Positions 7,121 through 14,913 of a DNA stretch of 17,234 bases are shown in pieces. The DNA is from DATHRK01 sp035465395 (GTDB lineage Bacteria > Gemmatimonadota > Gemmatimonadetes > Longimicrobiales > RSA9), in NCBI GenBank assembly GCA_035465395.1, contig DATHRK010000095.1, positions 1 through 17,234 of the forward strand, in the 5' to 3' direction. The notes beneath the pieces are model-generated. The model was not told the origin of the DNA, searched no databases, and saw only the letters and a program-made list of their open reading frames with translations. The number at the start of each line of letters is the position of its first letter. Positions within the stretch are counted from its first letter, which is position 1. The position numbers and the translations under genes were made by a program.

Positions 7121-7390
7121 GGTGCAATCCTATCCCTCTCGCGCCGGGCTGTTCCGCGCCGCCGGCTCGGCTGCGGCCGGCAGGTCGCGTTCGGCCCCCG
7201 AAGCGAAGCGCCGCGCGGGGCTGCGATGACGGCGCGGTTCCCGTATGATCAGGAGCTACGTGGGCGCCGTCCCAGGTGCGGTATGGTTCCCGCGGGCCTG
7301 AAACATCGCCGCCGCCGCACGCCCCCCCGACGCTGAGAAGGTCCGGCGGCGGCGCAGGTGGCATTCCGTCGCACAGCTCGGAGGTTAGGC
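7121..7390. promoter_or_regulatory. Divergent control region between the copper-oxidase unit and the S9 peptidase gene
   Basis: A 270-nt gene-free stretch that must hold the promoters for both directions. On the plus strand a weak candidate is CTGCGA (7221-7226), 17-nt spacer, TATGAT (7244-7249). The -10 box is good and the -35 box matches poorly. I find no convincing -35/-10 pair for the minus-strand unit. No small ORF here looks like a real gene. Confidence 0.4.
7307..7354 (+). promoter_or_regulatory. GC-rich inverted repeat in the leader of the S9 peptidase gene
   Basis: CGCCGCCGCCG (7307-7317) pairs with CGGCGGCGGCG (7344-7354), an 11-bp stem with a 26-nt loop. It lies between the candidate TATGAT box and the GGAGG ribosome site at 7380-7384. 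It may be a stable leader hairpin, but low-complexity GC triplets make chance pairing plausible. Confidence 0.35.
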
Positions 7391-9547
7391 ATGCACGACC
7401 CGGCAACCGGCATCCCGCAAACGGTTCGCATCACGGCGCGGCTCCTGGCGTGGGTCCTGGCCCTCACGGTGGCGGTGCCCGTGCTGGGTGCTGCCCAGCA
7501 GGAGATGGCCAACGAGGAGGACCCCTACATCTGGCTCGAGGAGGTCGAGGGCGAGGACGCCCTCGCATGGGCCACCGAGCGGAGCGAGGCGACGCTGGCC
7601 GAGCTCTCCGAGCGGCCGGAGTACCAGCCGATCTACGACGACATCCTGGCGATCCTGACCTCCGATGACCGCATCCCGTACCCGTCGATCCGCGGCGACA
7701 TGCTGTACAACTTCTGGACCGACGACGAGCGTCCGCGAGGCATCTACCGCCGCACCACGTGGGAGGACTACCTGGGCGGGGATCCGACGTGGGAGGTCGT
7801 GCTGGACATCGACGCGCTCGCCGAGGCCGAGGACGTGCCGTGGTCGTACTCGGGCATGTCGTGCCTGCCGCCCGAAGAGGTCATGTGTCTCGTCAGGCTC
7901 TCCCGCGGCGGCGCGGACGCGGTCGAGATCCGCGAGTTCGACCTCGCCGAGGCGGAGTTCGTGGAGGACGGGTTCTTCCTTCCGGAGGCCAAGGGCGGCG
8001 CGACCTGGGTCGACGAGAACACCCTGCTGGTCAACACCGACTTCGGCGAGGGTTCGCTGACGACGTCGGGCTATTCCCGGATCGTCAAGCGCTGGGAGCG
8101 GGGCACGCCGCTCGAAGAGGCCGAGATCGTGTTCGAGGGAGAAGAGACCGACGTGAGCGTGTCGGCCGGCTCCATGGAATCGGCGGACGATCGCTACCTG
8201 GTCATTGGCCATCGGCCGAGCTTCTTCGACGGCACGATGTACCTGTACGAGGATGGCGAGCTCACGAAGGTGGACATCCCGACCGACGCGTCCGCGTTCC
8301 CGTTCCAGGACATGATGCTCGTGAGCCTGGACTCGGATTGGGAGGTCGGGGGTGAGACCTTCACGGCGGGCTCGGTGATCGCGACCGACTTCGACGCCTT
8401 CATGGCGGGCGAGCGCGATTTCCACGTGGTGGCCGCGCCTACGGAGAGCATCACGATCCTGGGCACGAGGCCCACGAAGAGCCACCTCATCGTGACCACG
8501 ATCGAGGACGTGAAGGGCCGGCTGTGGCGGTACACGCCCGGCGAGGATGGCTGGACCAAGGAGCAGATCGACGTGCCGGACTTCGGCAGCGTCGGCGTCG
8601 GTGCGTCGGACGTCCACACCGACCGCTTCTTTTTCACCTACAGCACCTTCACGCAGCCCAACACGCTGTACCTCTCCGAGGAGGACGGCACGGTGCGCGA
8701 GGTGCGCCGCATGCCGGAGATGTTCGACGCCGAGGGGCTCGAGGTCTCCCAGCACCGCGCGACGTCGAAGGACGGCACGCAGATCCCCTACTTCCTGGTC
8801 CACGACGCCGACCTGGAGATGGACGGGGAGAACCCGACGCTGCTGTCGGCGTACGGCGGCTTCAACATCTCCCGCCGGCCGGGCTACAGCGGCACGGTCG
8901 GCAAGGCGTGGCTCGAGCGCGGCGGCGTCTACGCGGTGGCCAACATCCGCGGCGGCGGCGAGTACGGACCCGACTGGTGGAAGGCCGCGCAGCTCGAGAA
9001 TCGCCAGCGCGCCTTCGACGACTTCATCGCGGTCGCTGAAGACCTGATCGAGCGCGGCATCACCTCGCCCGACCACCTCGGCATCCAGGGCGGCAGCAAC
9101 GGGGGCCTGCTCGTAGGCGTGGCCATGACGCAGCGGCCCGACCTCTTCGACGCCGTGCTCGTGGACGTGCCGCTGCTGGACATGAAGCGCTACAACAAGC
9201 TGCTCGCGGGCGCGAGCTGGATGGCCGAGTACGGCAACCCCGACACGGACGACTGGGAGTACATCAAGGAGTACTCGCCCTACCAGAACGTCCACGCGGA
9301 CCAGACCTACCCGCGGGCGCTGTTCTCCACCACGACCCGCGACGACCGCGTGCACCCCGGCCACGCCCGGAAGATGGCCCACAAGATGCTCGACCAGGGC
9401 CACCCGATCCTGTACTACGAGAACATCGAAGGCGGCCACGGCTCGGGGGTCACACCGGAGCAGACGGCCCGCATGTACGCGATCCGCTACACGTACCTGC
9501 ACATGATGCTCGGGCCGGATGACGAGGTGGCGGACGCCACCGACTGA
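7391..9547 (+). CDS. Secreted prolyl oligopeptidase-family serine peptidase (S9)
   Basis: A 718-residue S9-family peptidase, which cleaves peptides, typically after proline, with an alpha/beta-hydrolase catalytic domain capped by a beta-propeller. The N-terminal DPYIWLEEVEGEDALAW block is characteristic of S9A enzymes. The catalytic part contains NIRGGGEYGPDWW, the nucleophile Ser569 in GGSNGGLL, the acidic residue in RDDRVHPGHA (Asp651/Asp652) and His683 in GGHGSG. A signal peptide (residues 1 to about 36, LLAWVLALTVAVPVLGAA) points to export. The start is the ATG at 7391, because GGAGG (7380-7384) is placed 6 nt upstream; an upstream in-frame start at 7358 is rejected for that reason. It is transcribed alone, divergent from the copper-oxidase unit, and ends in a strong hairpin. 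A role in peptide scavenging is likely but not shown. The length is normal for the family. Confidence 0.93.
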   Translation: MHDPATGIPQTVRITARLLAWVLALTVAVPVLGAAQQEMANEEDPYIWLEEVEGEDALAWATERSEATLAELSERPEYQPIYDDILAILTSDDRIPYPSIRGDMLYNFWTDDERPRGIYRRTTWEDYLGGDPTWEVVLDIDALAEAEDVPWSYSGMSCLPPEEVMCLVRLSRGGADAVEIREFDLAEAEFVEDGFFLPEAKGGATWVDENTLLVNTDFGEGSLTTSGYSRIVKRWERGTPLEEAEIVFEGEETDVSVSAGSMESADDRYLVIGHRPSFFDGTMYLYEDGELTKVDIPTDASAFPFQDMMLVSLDSDWEVGGETFTAGSVIATDFDAFMAGERDFHVVAAPTESITILGTRPTKSHLIVTTIEDVKGRLWRYTPGEDGWTKEQIDVPDFGSVGVGASDVHTDRFFFTYSTFTQPNTLYLSEEDGTVREVRRMPEMFDAEGLEVSQHRATSKDGTQIPYFLVHDADLEMDGENPTLLSAYGGFNISRRPGYSGTVGKAWLERGGVYAVANIRGGGEYGPDWWKAAQLENRQRAFDDFIAVAEDLIERGITSPDHLGIQGGSNGGLLVGVAMTQRPDLFDAVLVDVPLLDMKRYNKLLAGASWMAEYGNPDTDDWEYIKEYSPYQNVHADQTYPRALFSTTTRDDRVHPGHARKMAHKMLDQGHPILYYENIEGGHGSGVTPEQTARMYAIRYTYLHMMLGPDDEVADATD

Positions 9548-9572
9548 GTCCGCGCAGGTGACCGGATGGACA

Positions 9573-9605
9573 GAGGGGGGGGCGCCCGCCGGGCGCCGCC
9601 CCCTC
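9573..9605. terminator. GC-rich hairpin between convergent genes, likely bidirectional terminator
   Basis: A 15-bp stem with one mismatch: left arm 9573-9587, loop GCC at 9588-9590, right arm 9591-9605. It follows the S9 peptidase stop by 25 nt and precedes the stop of the convergent PCYCGC gene by 23 nt. The downstream tract (TCGCTTTCG) is T-poor, so efficiency as an intrinsic terminator is uncertain. Confidence 0.65.
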
Positions 9606-9628
9606 TCGCTTTCGCCTCCGGCGGGAGA

Positions 9629-10081
9629 TCAGGCGAACTCGTCGTCCACGGCCGCCCGGATCTCCTCCAGCGTGGCTCCGTCCCGCGCCATGCGGCCGAC
9701 CAGCAGCCCCTGCCGCTGGCAGACGTCGCACACGAGAGCCATCGCGGGCACCTCGTAGCACGTCAGCAGCGAGTAGTAGTCGGGAATGTCCGCGCAGCCG
9801 CAGTGACACCGGATGCCGTCGGCCATCGCCGGCGCCGCCCGGATGCCGTCGAACGCCTCCTTCAATACGGCGGGAACTTCCTCCTCCGGCACCATCTTCG
9901 AGGCGTCCACGCCCGGGCGTGGGTCCGGATGGATCGCCGGATGCCGCGTGTGGTGCGTCGGGCAGTGCGCGCCCCGCGCGGGCGTCCCGCGCTCGGCGCG
10001 GGCCAGCGTGACCGCCGCCAGGGCGCCGACCGGCAGGACGGCGACGAAGCGGCGCCGGTCGATGGGTTCGTATCCGTGCAT
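9629..10081 (-). CDS. PCYCGC-type cysteine-rich exported protein with Tat-like signal
   Basis: A 150-residue protein resembling the PCYCGC-motif (lipo)protein family, whose function is unknown. The signature appears as RCHCGC (residues 91-96), followed by the family's later cysteines Cys108 (LLTCYE), Cys118 and Cys121 (LVCDVCQ). The usual C-terminal helix is present (GATLEEIRAAVDDEF). His replaces the usual Tyr of the signature. Residues 8-14 read DRRRFVA and are followed by a hydrophobic stretch, a good twin-arginine signal; there is no lipobox. Residues 38-55 are His-rich (CPTHHTRHPAIHPDP). The start is the ATG at 10081 because it opens the signal; no strong Shine-Dalgarno is seen. It is convergent with the S9 peptidase and divergent from recQ. 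Metal binding outside the cytoplasm is inferred from the Cys and His content. Confidence 0.82.
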   Translation of the reverse strand: MHGYEPIDRRRFVAVLPVGALAAVTLARAERGTPARGAHCPTHHTRHPAIHPDPRPGVDASKMVPEEEVPAVLKEAFDGIRAAPAMADGIRCHCGCADIPDYYSLLTCYEVPAMALVCDVCQRQGLLVGRMARDGATLEEIRAAVDDEFA

Positions 10082-10132
10082 GGACGTGCTAACCCCGCCG
10101 TACGAGGCCAGGTTCCGCGCAGCGGGCCGGGC

Positions 10133-10150
10133 GCCCGCGGGCCCGCGGGC
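10133..10150. promoter_or_regulatory. 18-bp perfect palindrome in the divergent gap before recQ
   Basis: GCCCGCGGGCCCGCGGGC reads the same on both strands and consists of two adjacent CCCGCGGG palindromes. It ends 2 nt before the -35 box of the recQ promoter candidate. It could be an operator for either divergent gene, though GC-rich sequence produces such palindromes more easily. Confidence 0.4.
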
Positions 10151-10152
10151 CA

Positions 10153-10180
10153 TTGACGCGCGCCGAGCGCCGCGTACCAT
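10153..10180 (+). promoter_or_regulatory. Candidate sigma-70-type promoter of the recQ operon
   Basis: TTGACG (10153-10158), a 16-nt spacer, then TACCAT (10175-10180). Transcription would begin about 7 nt further on, at or next to the ATG at 10188. This predicts a leaderless mRNA and agrees with the lack of any Shine-Dalgarno before that start. Confidence 0.5.
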
Positions 10181-10187
10181 CCCAGCG

Positions 10188-11768
10188 ATGGCTCCCGCCC
10201 CCGCACCGCACCCGACCCGGATCTCGTCCCGAGCCGACGCGGAACGCAGCGCGCTCGCCGTGCTGCGCGACGTCTTCGGCTACGACGAGTTCCGACCCGG
10301 GCAGGCGTCGGTCATTGCCACGGTCCTGGAAGGCCGCGACTGCATCGCCGTCATGCCCACGGGCGCCGGCAAGTCGCTCACCTACCAGGTCCCAGCGCGT
10401 TTGCTGGAGGGAACCGTGCTGGTCGTGTCGCCCCTCATCAGCTTGATGAAGGACCAGGTGGACGCGCTCGCCGAGCTCGGCTTCCACGCCGCCGCGATCA
10501 ACTCCTCCATGGGCGAGCCAGAGTGGCGGGCGGCGGTGGCGGCTCTCGAGGCGGGCCGGCTCGAGCTGGCCTACGTGGCCCCCGAAGCGCTCGGCGGGAG
10601 CCTGCGAAGTGCGATCGGACGGGCTCCGATCGCCCTGCTGGCGGTAGACGAGGCGCATTGCATCAGCCAGTGGGGTCACGACTTCCGGCCGGCGTACCGC
10701 CGGCTGGCCGGCCTCAAGAGCGAGCTCGGCGTGCCGGTGCTGGCGCTCACCGCGACCGCCACACGCCGCGTCGCCCGTGACATCCTGGTCCAGCTCGGCA
10801 TGTCGAAGCCCGGCGGCTTCAAGGGCTCCTTCTTTCGCCCCAACCTGCGCATCACGGCCCGCAAGAAGGGACAGGGCGGCAACACCCGCCGGGAGATCCT
10901 GGCCCTGGTCCGCTCGCACGCAGGCCGCAGCGGCATCGTCTACTGCATGTCCCGCAAGGCGGTCGAGGACACCGCGCGCTTTCTCTCAGCACGCGGCGTG
11001 CGCGCGCTGCCCTACCACGCGGGCCTGAGCGACGCGGAGCGCGCGGCCAACCAGGAGGCCTTTCAGCGCGACCGCGCGGACGTGATCGTCGCGACCGTGG
11101 CCTTCGGCATGGGGATCGACAAGCCGGACGTGCGCTTCGTGATCCACCGCGACATGCCGAAGGACATCGAATCCTGGTACCAGGAGATCGGCCGCGCCGG
11201 CCGCGACGGCCTCGATGCCGACTGTGTGGCCTTCTACTCGTGGGCCGACGTGAAGCTGCACGAGCGTTTCCTACGCGACATCGACGATCCCGCGCTGCGC
11301 GAAGAGAAGCGCCGGCAGACGGTCCGTCTTTTCGAGTTGCTCGATCGTAGCGGCTGCCGGCACGCCGCGATCCTGGCGTACTTCGACGAGGCCCTGCACG
11401 CATGTGGAGACGCGTGCGACGTGTGCTCCGGCGTGGCGGGGGCCGAGCTGGTGCGCGAGGCCATCGAGCGGACCGGCACGACCGCGCGCGCCGCCAGGCA
11501 TGCGTCCGCGAGTCCCGTTCGAGCGCCCGAAGCAGTCACCCCATCGACCGAGGACGAGCGCCTCTTCGAGGCGTTGCGCGCGCTGCGCCGAAGCCTCGCC
11601 GAAGAGCGGGGCGTGCCCGCCTACGTCGTCTTCAACGACCGCACGCTGCTGGAGCTGTGCGTGCGCCGCCCCAGCACGCCGGAGGAGATGCTGGAGATCC
11701 AGGGCGTGGGACCCGCCAAGCTGGACCGCTACGGCGGGCCGTTTCTGGCCGCGATCGCGGCGGCATGA
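10188..11768 (+). CDS. recQ: RecQ-family ATP-dependent DNA helicase, short form
   Basis: A 526-residue 3'-5' DNA helicase used in recombination and fork repair. Visible motifs are the Q-motif region (YDEFRPGQ, 32-39), Walker A TGAGKS (58-63), DEAH (154-157) with the aromatic-rich loop ISQWGHDFRPAY, motif III LALTATAT (186-193), motif V FGMGIDKPDVR and motif VI QEIGRAGRDG (332-341). A zinc module has Cys390, Cys406, Cys410 and Cys413. After it a low-complexity linker of about 40 residues leads directly to an HRDC domain (about 456-523). The RQC winged helix expected between them is not recognisable, so the protein is shorter than classical RecQ of about 600 residues. The ATG at 10188 is chosen because the helicase fold starts soon after; the much longer upstream reading frame overlaps the divergent gene and is rejected. 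Its stop overlaps the next start (ATGA), which suggests translational coupling. Confidence 0.95.
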   Translation: MAPAPAPHPTRISSRADAERSALAVLRDVFGYDEFRPGQASVIATVLEGRDCIAVMPTGAGKSLTYQVPARLLEGTVLVVSPLISLMKDQVDALAELGFHAAAINSSMGEPEWRAAVAALEAGRLELAYVAPEALGGSLRSAIGRAPIALLAVDEAHCISQWGHDFRPAYRRLAGLKSELGVPVLALTATATRRVARDILVQLGMSKPGGFKGSFFRPNLRITARKKGQGGNTRREILALVRSHAGRSGIVYCMSRKAVEDTARFLSARGVRALPYHAGLSDAERAANQEAFQRDRADVIVATVAFGMGIDKPDVRFVIHRDMPKDIESWYQEIGRAGRDGLDADCVAFYSWADVKLHERFLRDIDDPALREEKRRQTVRLFELLDRSGCRHAAILAYFDEALHACGDACDVCSGVAGAELVREAIERTGTTARAARHASASPVRAPEAVTPSTEDERLFEALRALRRSLAEERGVPAYVVFNDRTLLELCVRRPSTPEEMLEIQGVGPAKLDRYGGPFLAAIAAA

Positions 11769-13018
11769 TCTCCATCTCCCCGATCCCCCGGGCGCTCGTC
11801 CCCGCCGACTCGGCGGCCGCGACGCAGGTGTCCGCGCCCAACTACGACGAGTTCCAGAGCGACGTCGAGGTCTGGGAGCGCATCCGCGAGCGGCCGCGGT
11901 CGGTACTGCGCGTGACGATGGCGCATGCGGACGTGCTGCACGAGGCCGACATCGGCGTAGCCGACTCGGACGCCTCGCTCGAGCGCGCGGCGTCGAACAT
12001 GACGGCGTTGCGCCGTTCCCAGGCGATGCGTGAGCGGACCGACCTGCTCTTCGTGTACGAGATCGCGGGTCCCGCCCGCCCGGGCGTCCGCCAGATCGGG
12101 CTCGGCGGGTTCGCGCGCACCGATCAGATCCGCACCCCCGCGCGGCCGGCGGGGCCGATCATCCGCAACGAGGGCATCCGCGATAGCAAGGCGCGCGGCA
12201 GGGCGCGGCTGATCGAATCCACCGGCGCGATCGTCGGCATGGTGAACAACGCCGTGCCGGACGCCGAGGGCCGGTTGGCCGCGGCGCTGGAGGCGTACGC
12301 GGACGCCCGCGCGGCGGACCTGACCTGCGACTCGGAGGACGGCTTCGCGCACCGCGTCTGGTTCGTCGAGCGCCCCGCGGACCGCGACGCCTTCGTCGCC
12401 CTCATGGCGGCCGAGCCCGAGGCGTACGTGGCCGACGGCAATCACCGCTCCGCGGCCGCCGCCATGCTGGGCCGTGAGCACTTCCTGGCCGTCTTCTTCC
12501 CGATGGCGCGGATGGGCATCGGTCCCTACAATCGGCTCCTCGAGGACGTGCCGGAGGAGGCCGTCGACGGCGCGCGGCTGGAGGCCCATTTCGAGATACA
12601 CCCGGCGCCGGACGGAGCGGCCGCACCGTATCAGCCCGCGAGCGACGGCGGGGCGCGCATCGGCCTGTACGCCCGCGGCCACGGGTGGCGGGTGCTGTCG
12701 CCTCGCGGTGGGGCCGGCGGCGACGGCGACGCGGCCTCCCGCATCGCGCACGCCGTGGCCCAGCGCGGCCTGTTCGATGCCGTCCTGGGGATCGCCGACG
12801 AGCGGGACGACCGCATCCGCTACGTCGGCGCGAACCGCGACGCCGGGTGGCTCGCCGACCGGGTGGACGCCGGCGAGGCGTCGCTCGCGGTGACCCTGCC
12901 CCCCGTGACGATGCAGGAGTTCGCGGCGGTGTGCAGGGAAGGGGGAATGATGCCGCCGAAGTCCACGTGGTTCGTGCCCAAGGTCCGCAGCGGCCTGGTC
13001 ATCGCGCTGCTGCAATGA
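11765..13018 (+). CDS. DUF1015 family protein
   Basis: A 417-residue protein of the DUF1015 family; no biochemical role is established that I can name with confidence. Family hallmarks are the N-terminal ISISPIPRALVPA and APNYDEF, the central IIRNEGIRDSKARGR segment (where family members have a HE-x-T-like block), the signature ADGNHRSA (223-230) and the C-terminal block MMPPKSTWFVPKVRSGLVIA. The ADGNHR motif resembles the nucleotide-handling loop of ParB/sulfiredoxin-like folds; this is a motif-level resemblance only. No signal peptide is seen, so it is cytoplasmic. The start is the ATG at 11765, overlapping the recQ stop by 4 nt (ATGA); an in-frame extension into recQ to 11402 is rejected. 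It is followed after 1 nt by the SDR gene. Length and ends are normal for the family. Confidence 0.9.
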   Translation: MISISPIPRALVPADSAAATQVSAPNYDEFQSDVEVWERIRERPRSVLRVTMAHADVLHEADIGVADSDASLERAASNMTALRRSQAMRERTDLLFVYEIAGPARPGVRQIGLGGFARTDQIRTPARPAGPIIRNEGIRDSKARGRARLIESTGAIVGMVNNAVPDAEGRLAAALEAYADARAADLTCDSEDGFAHRVWFVERPADRDAFVALMAAEPEAYVADGNHRSAAAAMLGREHFLAVFFPMARMGIGPYNRLLEDVPEEAVDGARLEAHFEIHPAPDGAAAPYQPASDGGARIGLYARGHGWRVLSPRGGAGGDGDAASRIAHAVAQRGLFDAVLGIADERDDRIRYVGANRDAGWLADRVDAGEASLAVTLPPVTMQEFAAVCREGGMMPPKSTWFVPKVRSGLVIALLQ

Positions 13019-13019
13019 C

Positions 13020-14510
13020 GTGACGGACTCTGCTTCCCTTCGGGTTCTCGTCACGGGCGCCACCGGCTACGTCGGGGGCCGGCTCGTGCCGCGCCTGCTC
13101 GAGGCCGGCCACGACGTCCGGATCCTGGTGCGTGACGCGGCCCGCGTGCGCGACCGCGCGTGGGCCGGGCGCGTGGACATCGTCGAGGGCGACCTCACCC
13201 GGCCCGCCACCCTCTCCGGGCTGTGCGACCGCATCGACACCGGCTACTACCTGGTCCACTCCATGGGCGGCCACGGGGATTTCGCGGAGCGAGACCGCCG
13301 CGCGGCGCGCGCGTTCGCCGACGTCGCCGGGACGCTCCGGCACGCGGTGTACCTGGGGGGATTGCAGCCCGACGGCGAGCCATCCCCGCACCTCGCGAGC
13401 CGCGCGGAGGTGGGGGCGATCCTGCGTTCGGCCCTGCCCGCGACCGAGTTTCGCGCGGGTCCCATCATCGGCTCCGGGTCGGCGTCGTTCGAGATGGTGC
13501 GCTATCTGACCGAGCGGCTGCCCGCGATGGTCGCCCCCCGCTGGGTCCTCAACTCGGTCCATCCGATCGCGATCCGCGACGTGCTGTCCTACCTGGCGCT
13601 GGCGGCCGAGCGGGAGGCGATGGGTATCGTGGACATCGGCGCGGAGCCCCTGACCTTCCGCGACATGATGCAGGTGTACGCCGAGGTGCGAGGCCTGCGC
13701 AGAGTCATCGTGCCGGTCCCCGTACTGGCGCCGCGCCTGGCGGCGCGCTGGGTCGGGCTCGTGACCCCCATCTCGAACGACCTGGCGATCCCCCTGGTCG
13801 AGGGGATCGTGGACGACCTGCCGGCCGACACATCGCGGGCCCGCCGGCTGTTCCCCGAGGTGGAGCCCTTGCCCTACCGGACGGCTGTGGAAAAGGCTTT
13901 GGCCGAGGCGCGCGACGCCCGCGTCGAGACCCGCTGGTCCGGTGCCCTCGCCCGCCCGACCGCGGTCGGCCTGGACGAAAGGGAGGGCCTGGCGACCGAA
14001 GCGCGCGAGGTCTTCGTGCCCGCCGAGCCCAGCGACGTCTACGCCGCGTGCGCATCGGTGGGAGGCGAGCGCGGCTGGCCGGTGGGTTGGGCCTGGCGGC
14101 TGCGCGGGCTGCTGGATCAGCTCGTCGGGGGGCCTGGCCTGCGCCGCGGACGCCGCCACCCGGATGACCTGCTGGCCGGCGAGGCCCTCGACTTCTGGCG
14201 GGTGGAGGTCGCCGATCCCGGACGCCTCCTGCGCCTCAAGGCGGAGATGCGGGTGCCGGGCGACGCTTGGCTGGAGTGGAAGATGGAGGCGGGGCCGGGA
14301 GGCACGCGCCTGACGCAGACGGCCGTGTTCGCGCCGCGTGGGTTGGCGGGCACGCTCTACTGGTACGCGCTGTATCCCATGCACGGCGTCGTCTTCGGCC
14401 GCCTCATCGATTGGATCTCCCGCGAGGCGGTGCGGCGAGCGGCGGCGCGTCGAGGCGATGTCCAGGCGGGGGACGCCGGGGCCGCGCCGTCGAGCCCGGC
14501 CCGCCGCTGA
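13020..14510 (+). CDS. NAD(P)-binding SDR-family protein fused to a DUF2867-type domain
   Basis: A 496-residue, two-part protein. Residues 8 to about 300 form an atypical/extended short-chain dehydrogenase Rossmann domain (VTGATGYVGGRL nucleotide loop at 11-22; GDLTRP and YYLVHSMGG follow the usual core). Residues from about 325 to 480 match the DUF2867 region, with WPVGWAWRLRGLLDQLVGG, FWRVE and a C-terminal FGRLIDWISREA helix. This fold resembles START/SRPBCC-like lipid- or ligand-binding domains. The substrate is unknown. The start is the GTG at 13020, 1 nt after the DUF1015 stop, giving the glycine loop its normal distance from the N-terminus. The C-terminal 25 residues are low complexity. 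It ends only 3 nt before the stop of a convergent gene, with no terminator visible between them. Confidence 0.9.
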   Translation: MTDSASLRVLVTGATGYVGGRLVPRLLEAGHDVRILVRDAARVRDRAWAGRVDIVEGDLTRPATLSGLCDRIDTGYYLVHSMGGHGDFAERDRRAARAFADVAGTLRHAVYLGGLQPDGEPSPHLASRAEVGAILRSALPATEFRAGPIIGSGSASFEMVRYLTERLPAMVAPRWVLNSVHPIAIRDVLSYLALAAEREAMGIVDIGAEPLTFRDMMQVYAEVRGLRRVIVPVPVLAPRLAARWVGLVTPISNDLAIPLVEGIVDDLPADTSRARRLFPEVEPLPYRTAVEKALAEARDARVETRWSGALARPTAVGLDEREGLATEAREVFVPAEPSDVYAACASVGGERGWPVGWAWRLRGLLDQLVGGPGLRRGRRHPDDLLAGEALDFWRVEVADPGRLLRLKAEMRVPGDAWLEWKMEAGPGGTRLTQTAVFAPRGLAGTLYWYALYPMHGVVFGRLIDWISREAVRRAAARRGDVQAGDAGAAPSSPARR

Positions 14511-14513
14511 CGA

Positions 14514-14882
14514 TCAGGCCGCCCCGAAGAGCGGCTTCGTCTCGTCGTTCATCAGGACCCAGAACGTGTAGACGGCGAGAGCGGTGCCGTATGGAAACTT
14601 GAACGCGTTCAGGGCGCCGAGGACGAGCGCCAGCCAGCGTGCCCAGCTCGCCCGCGCGAGGAGGCCGGCCCCCGCCAGCAGGTTGGGCACGGCGGTGAGC
14701 GCGACCAGGAGGCCCACGGCCAGCCCGAGGCCGCCCGCCGCGAAGCCGGCGCCCGGGTCGCCGGACAGCACGCCCAGCGCACCGACGCCGGCGAAGAGTC
14801 CGAAGACGCCGACGGCCAGCAGAAGGTCCAGTGCGCCCAGGCCGAGGTGCAGCCAGCCGAGGATGCGAACGTGGGTATGCAT
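14514..14882 (-). CDS. Small four-helix membrane protein of unknown function
   Basis: A 122-residue hydrophobic protein with about four transmembrane helices (roughly residues 8-27, 45-63, 65-80 and 85-112). The C-terminal pattern, WARWLALVLGALNAFKFPYG then TALAVYTFWVL, is a common arrangement in small bacterial membrane proteins of unknown role. The start at 14882 has GGAG 9 nt upstream. It lies 63 nt downstream of the DUF3185-like gene on the same strand, so co-transcription is possible, although the gap contains a palindrome and AT-rich sequence suggesting its own control. It is convergent with the SDR gene (3 nt between stops). No function can be assigned. Confidence 0.75.
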   Translation of the reverse strand: MHTHVRILGWLHLGLGALDLLLAVGVFGLFAGVGALGVLSGDPGAGFAAGGLGLAVGLLVALTAVPNLLAGAGLLARASWARWLALVLGALNAFKFPYGTALAVYTFWVLMNDETKPLFGAA

Positions 14883-14893
14883 CGACTAACACT

Positions 14894-14909
14894 CCATATT
14901 CGAATTTGG
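14894..14909. promoter_or_regulatory. Near-perfect 16-bp palindrome before the four-helix membrane protein gene
   Basis: CCATATTCGAATTTGG pairs at 7 of 8 positions with its own reverse complement, centred on ATTCGAAT. It overlaps the Shine-Dalgarno of the downstream gene by two bases and stands out as AT-rich in this GC-rich region. A repressor binding site is plausible. Confidence 0.4.
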
Positions 14910-14913
14910 TCGT

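Noticed and set aside
7307..7354. CCG/CGG triplet runs as a possible microsatellite or short repeat array
   Set aside because: There are only three to four units per run, which is common in GC-rich genomes; kept only as a possible leader hairpin.
6561..7406. N-terminal extension of the multicopper oxidase to 7406
   Set aside because: The extension is out of frame with, and overlaps, the separate 173-aa gene, and would bury the signal peptide inside the protein.
7385..9502. 705-codon open frame on the minus strand opposite the S9 peptidase gene
   Set aside because: The plus strand has the full S9 catalytic motifs and a good ribosome site; the opposite frame has shadow composition.
9813..10187. 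N-terminal extension of RecQ over the divergent PCYCGC gene
   Set aside because: The extension is antisense to a Cys-rich family protein and carries no helicase motif; the ATG at 10188 fits the promoter and the family.
11402..11764. N-terminal extension of the DUF1015 protein into recQ
   Set aside because: DUF1015 proteins begin with the ISPIPRALVP-like block, which follows the ATG at 11765; the extension only reads the HRDC-coding DNA in another frame.
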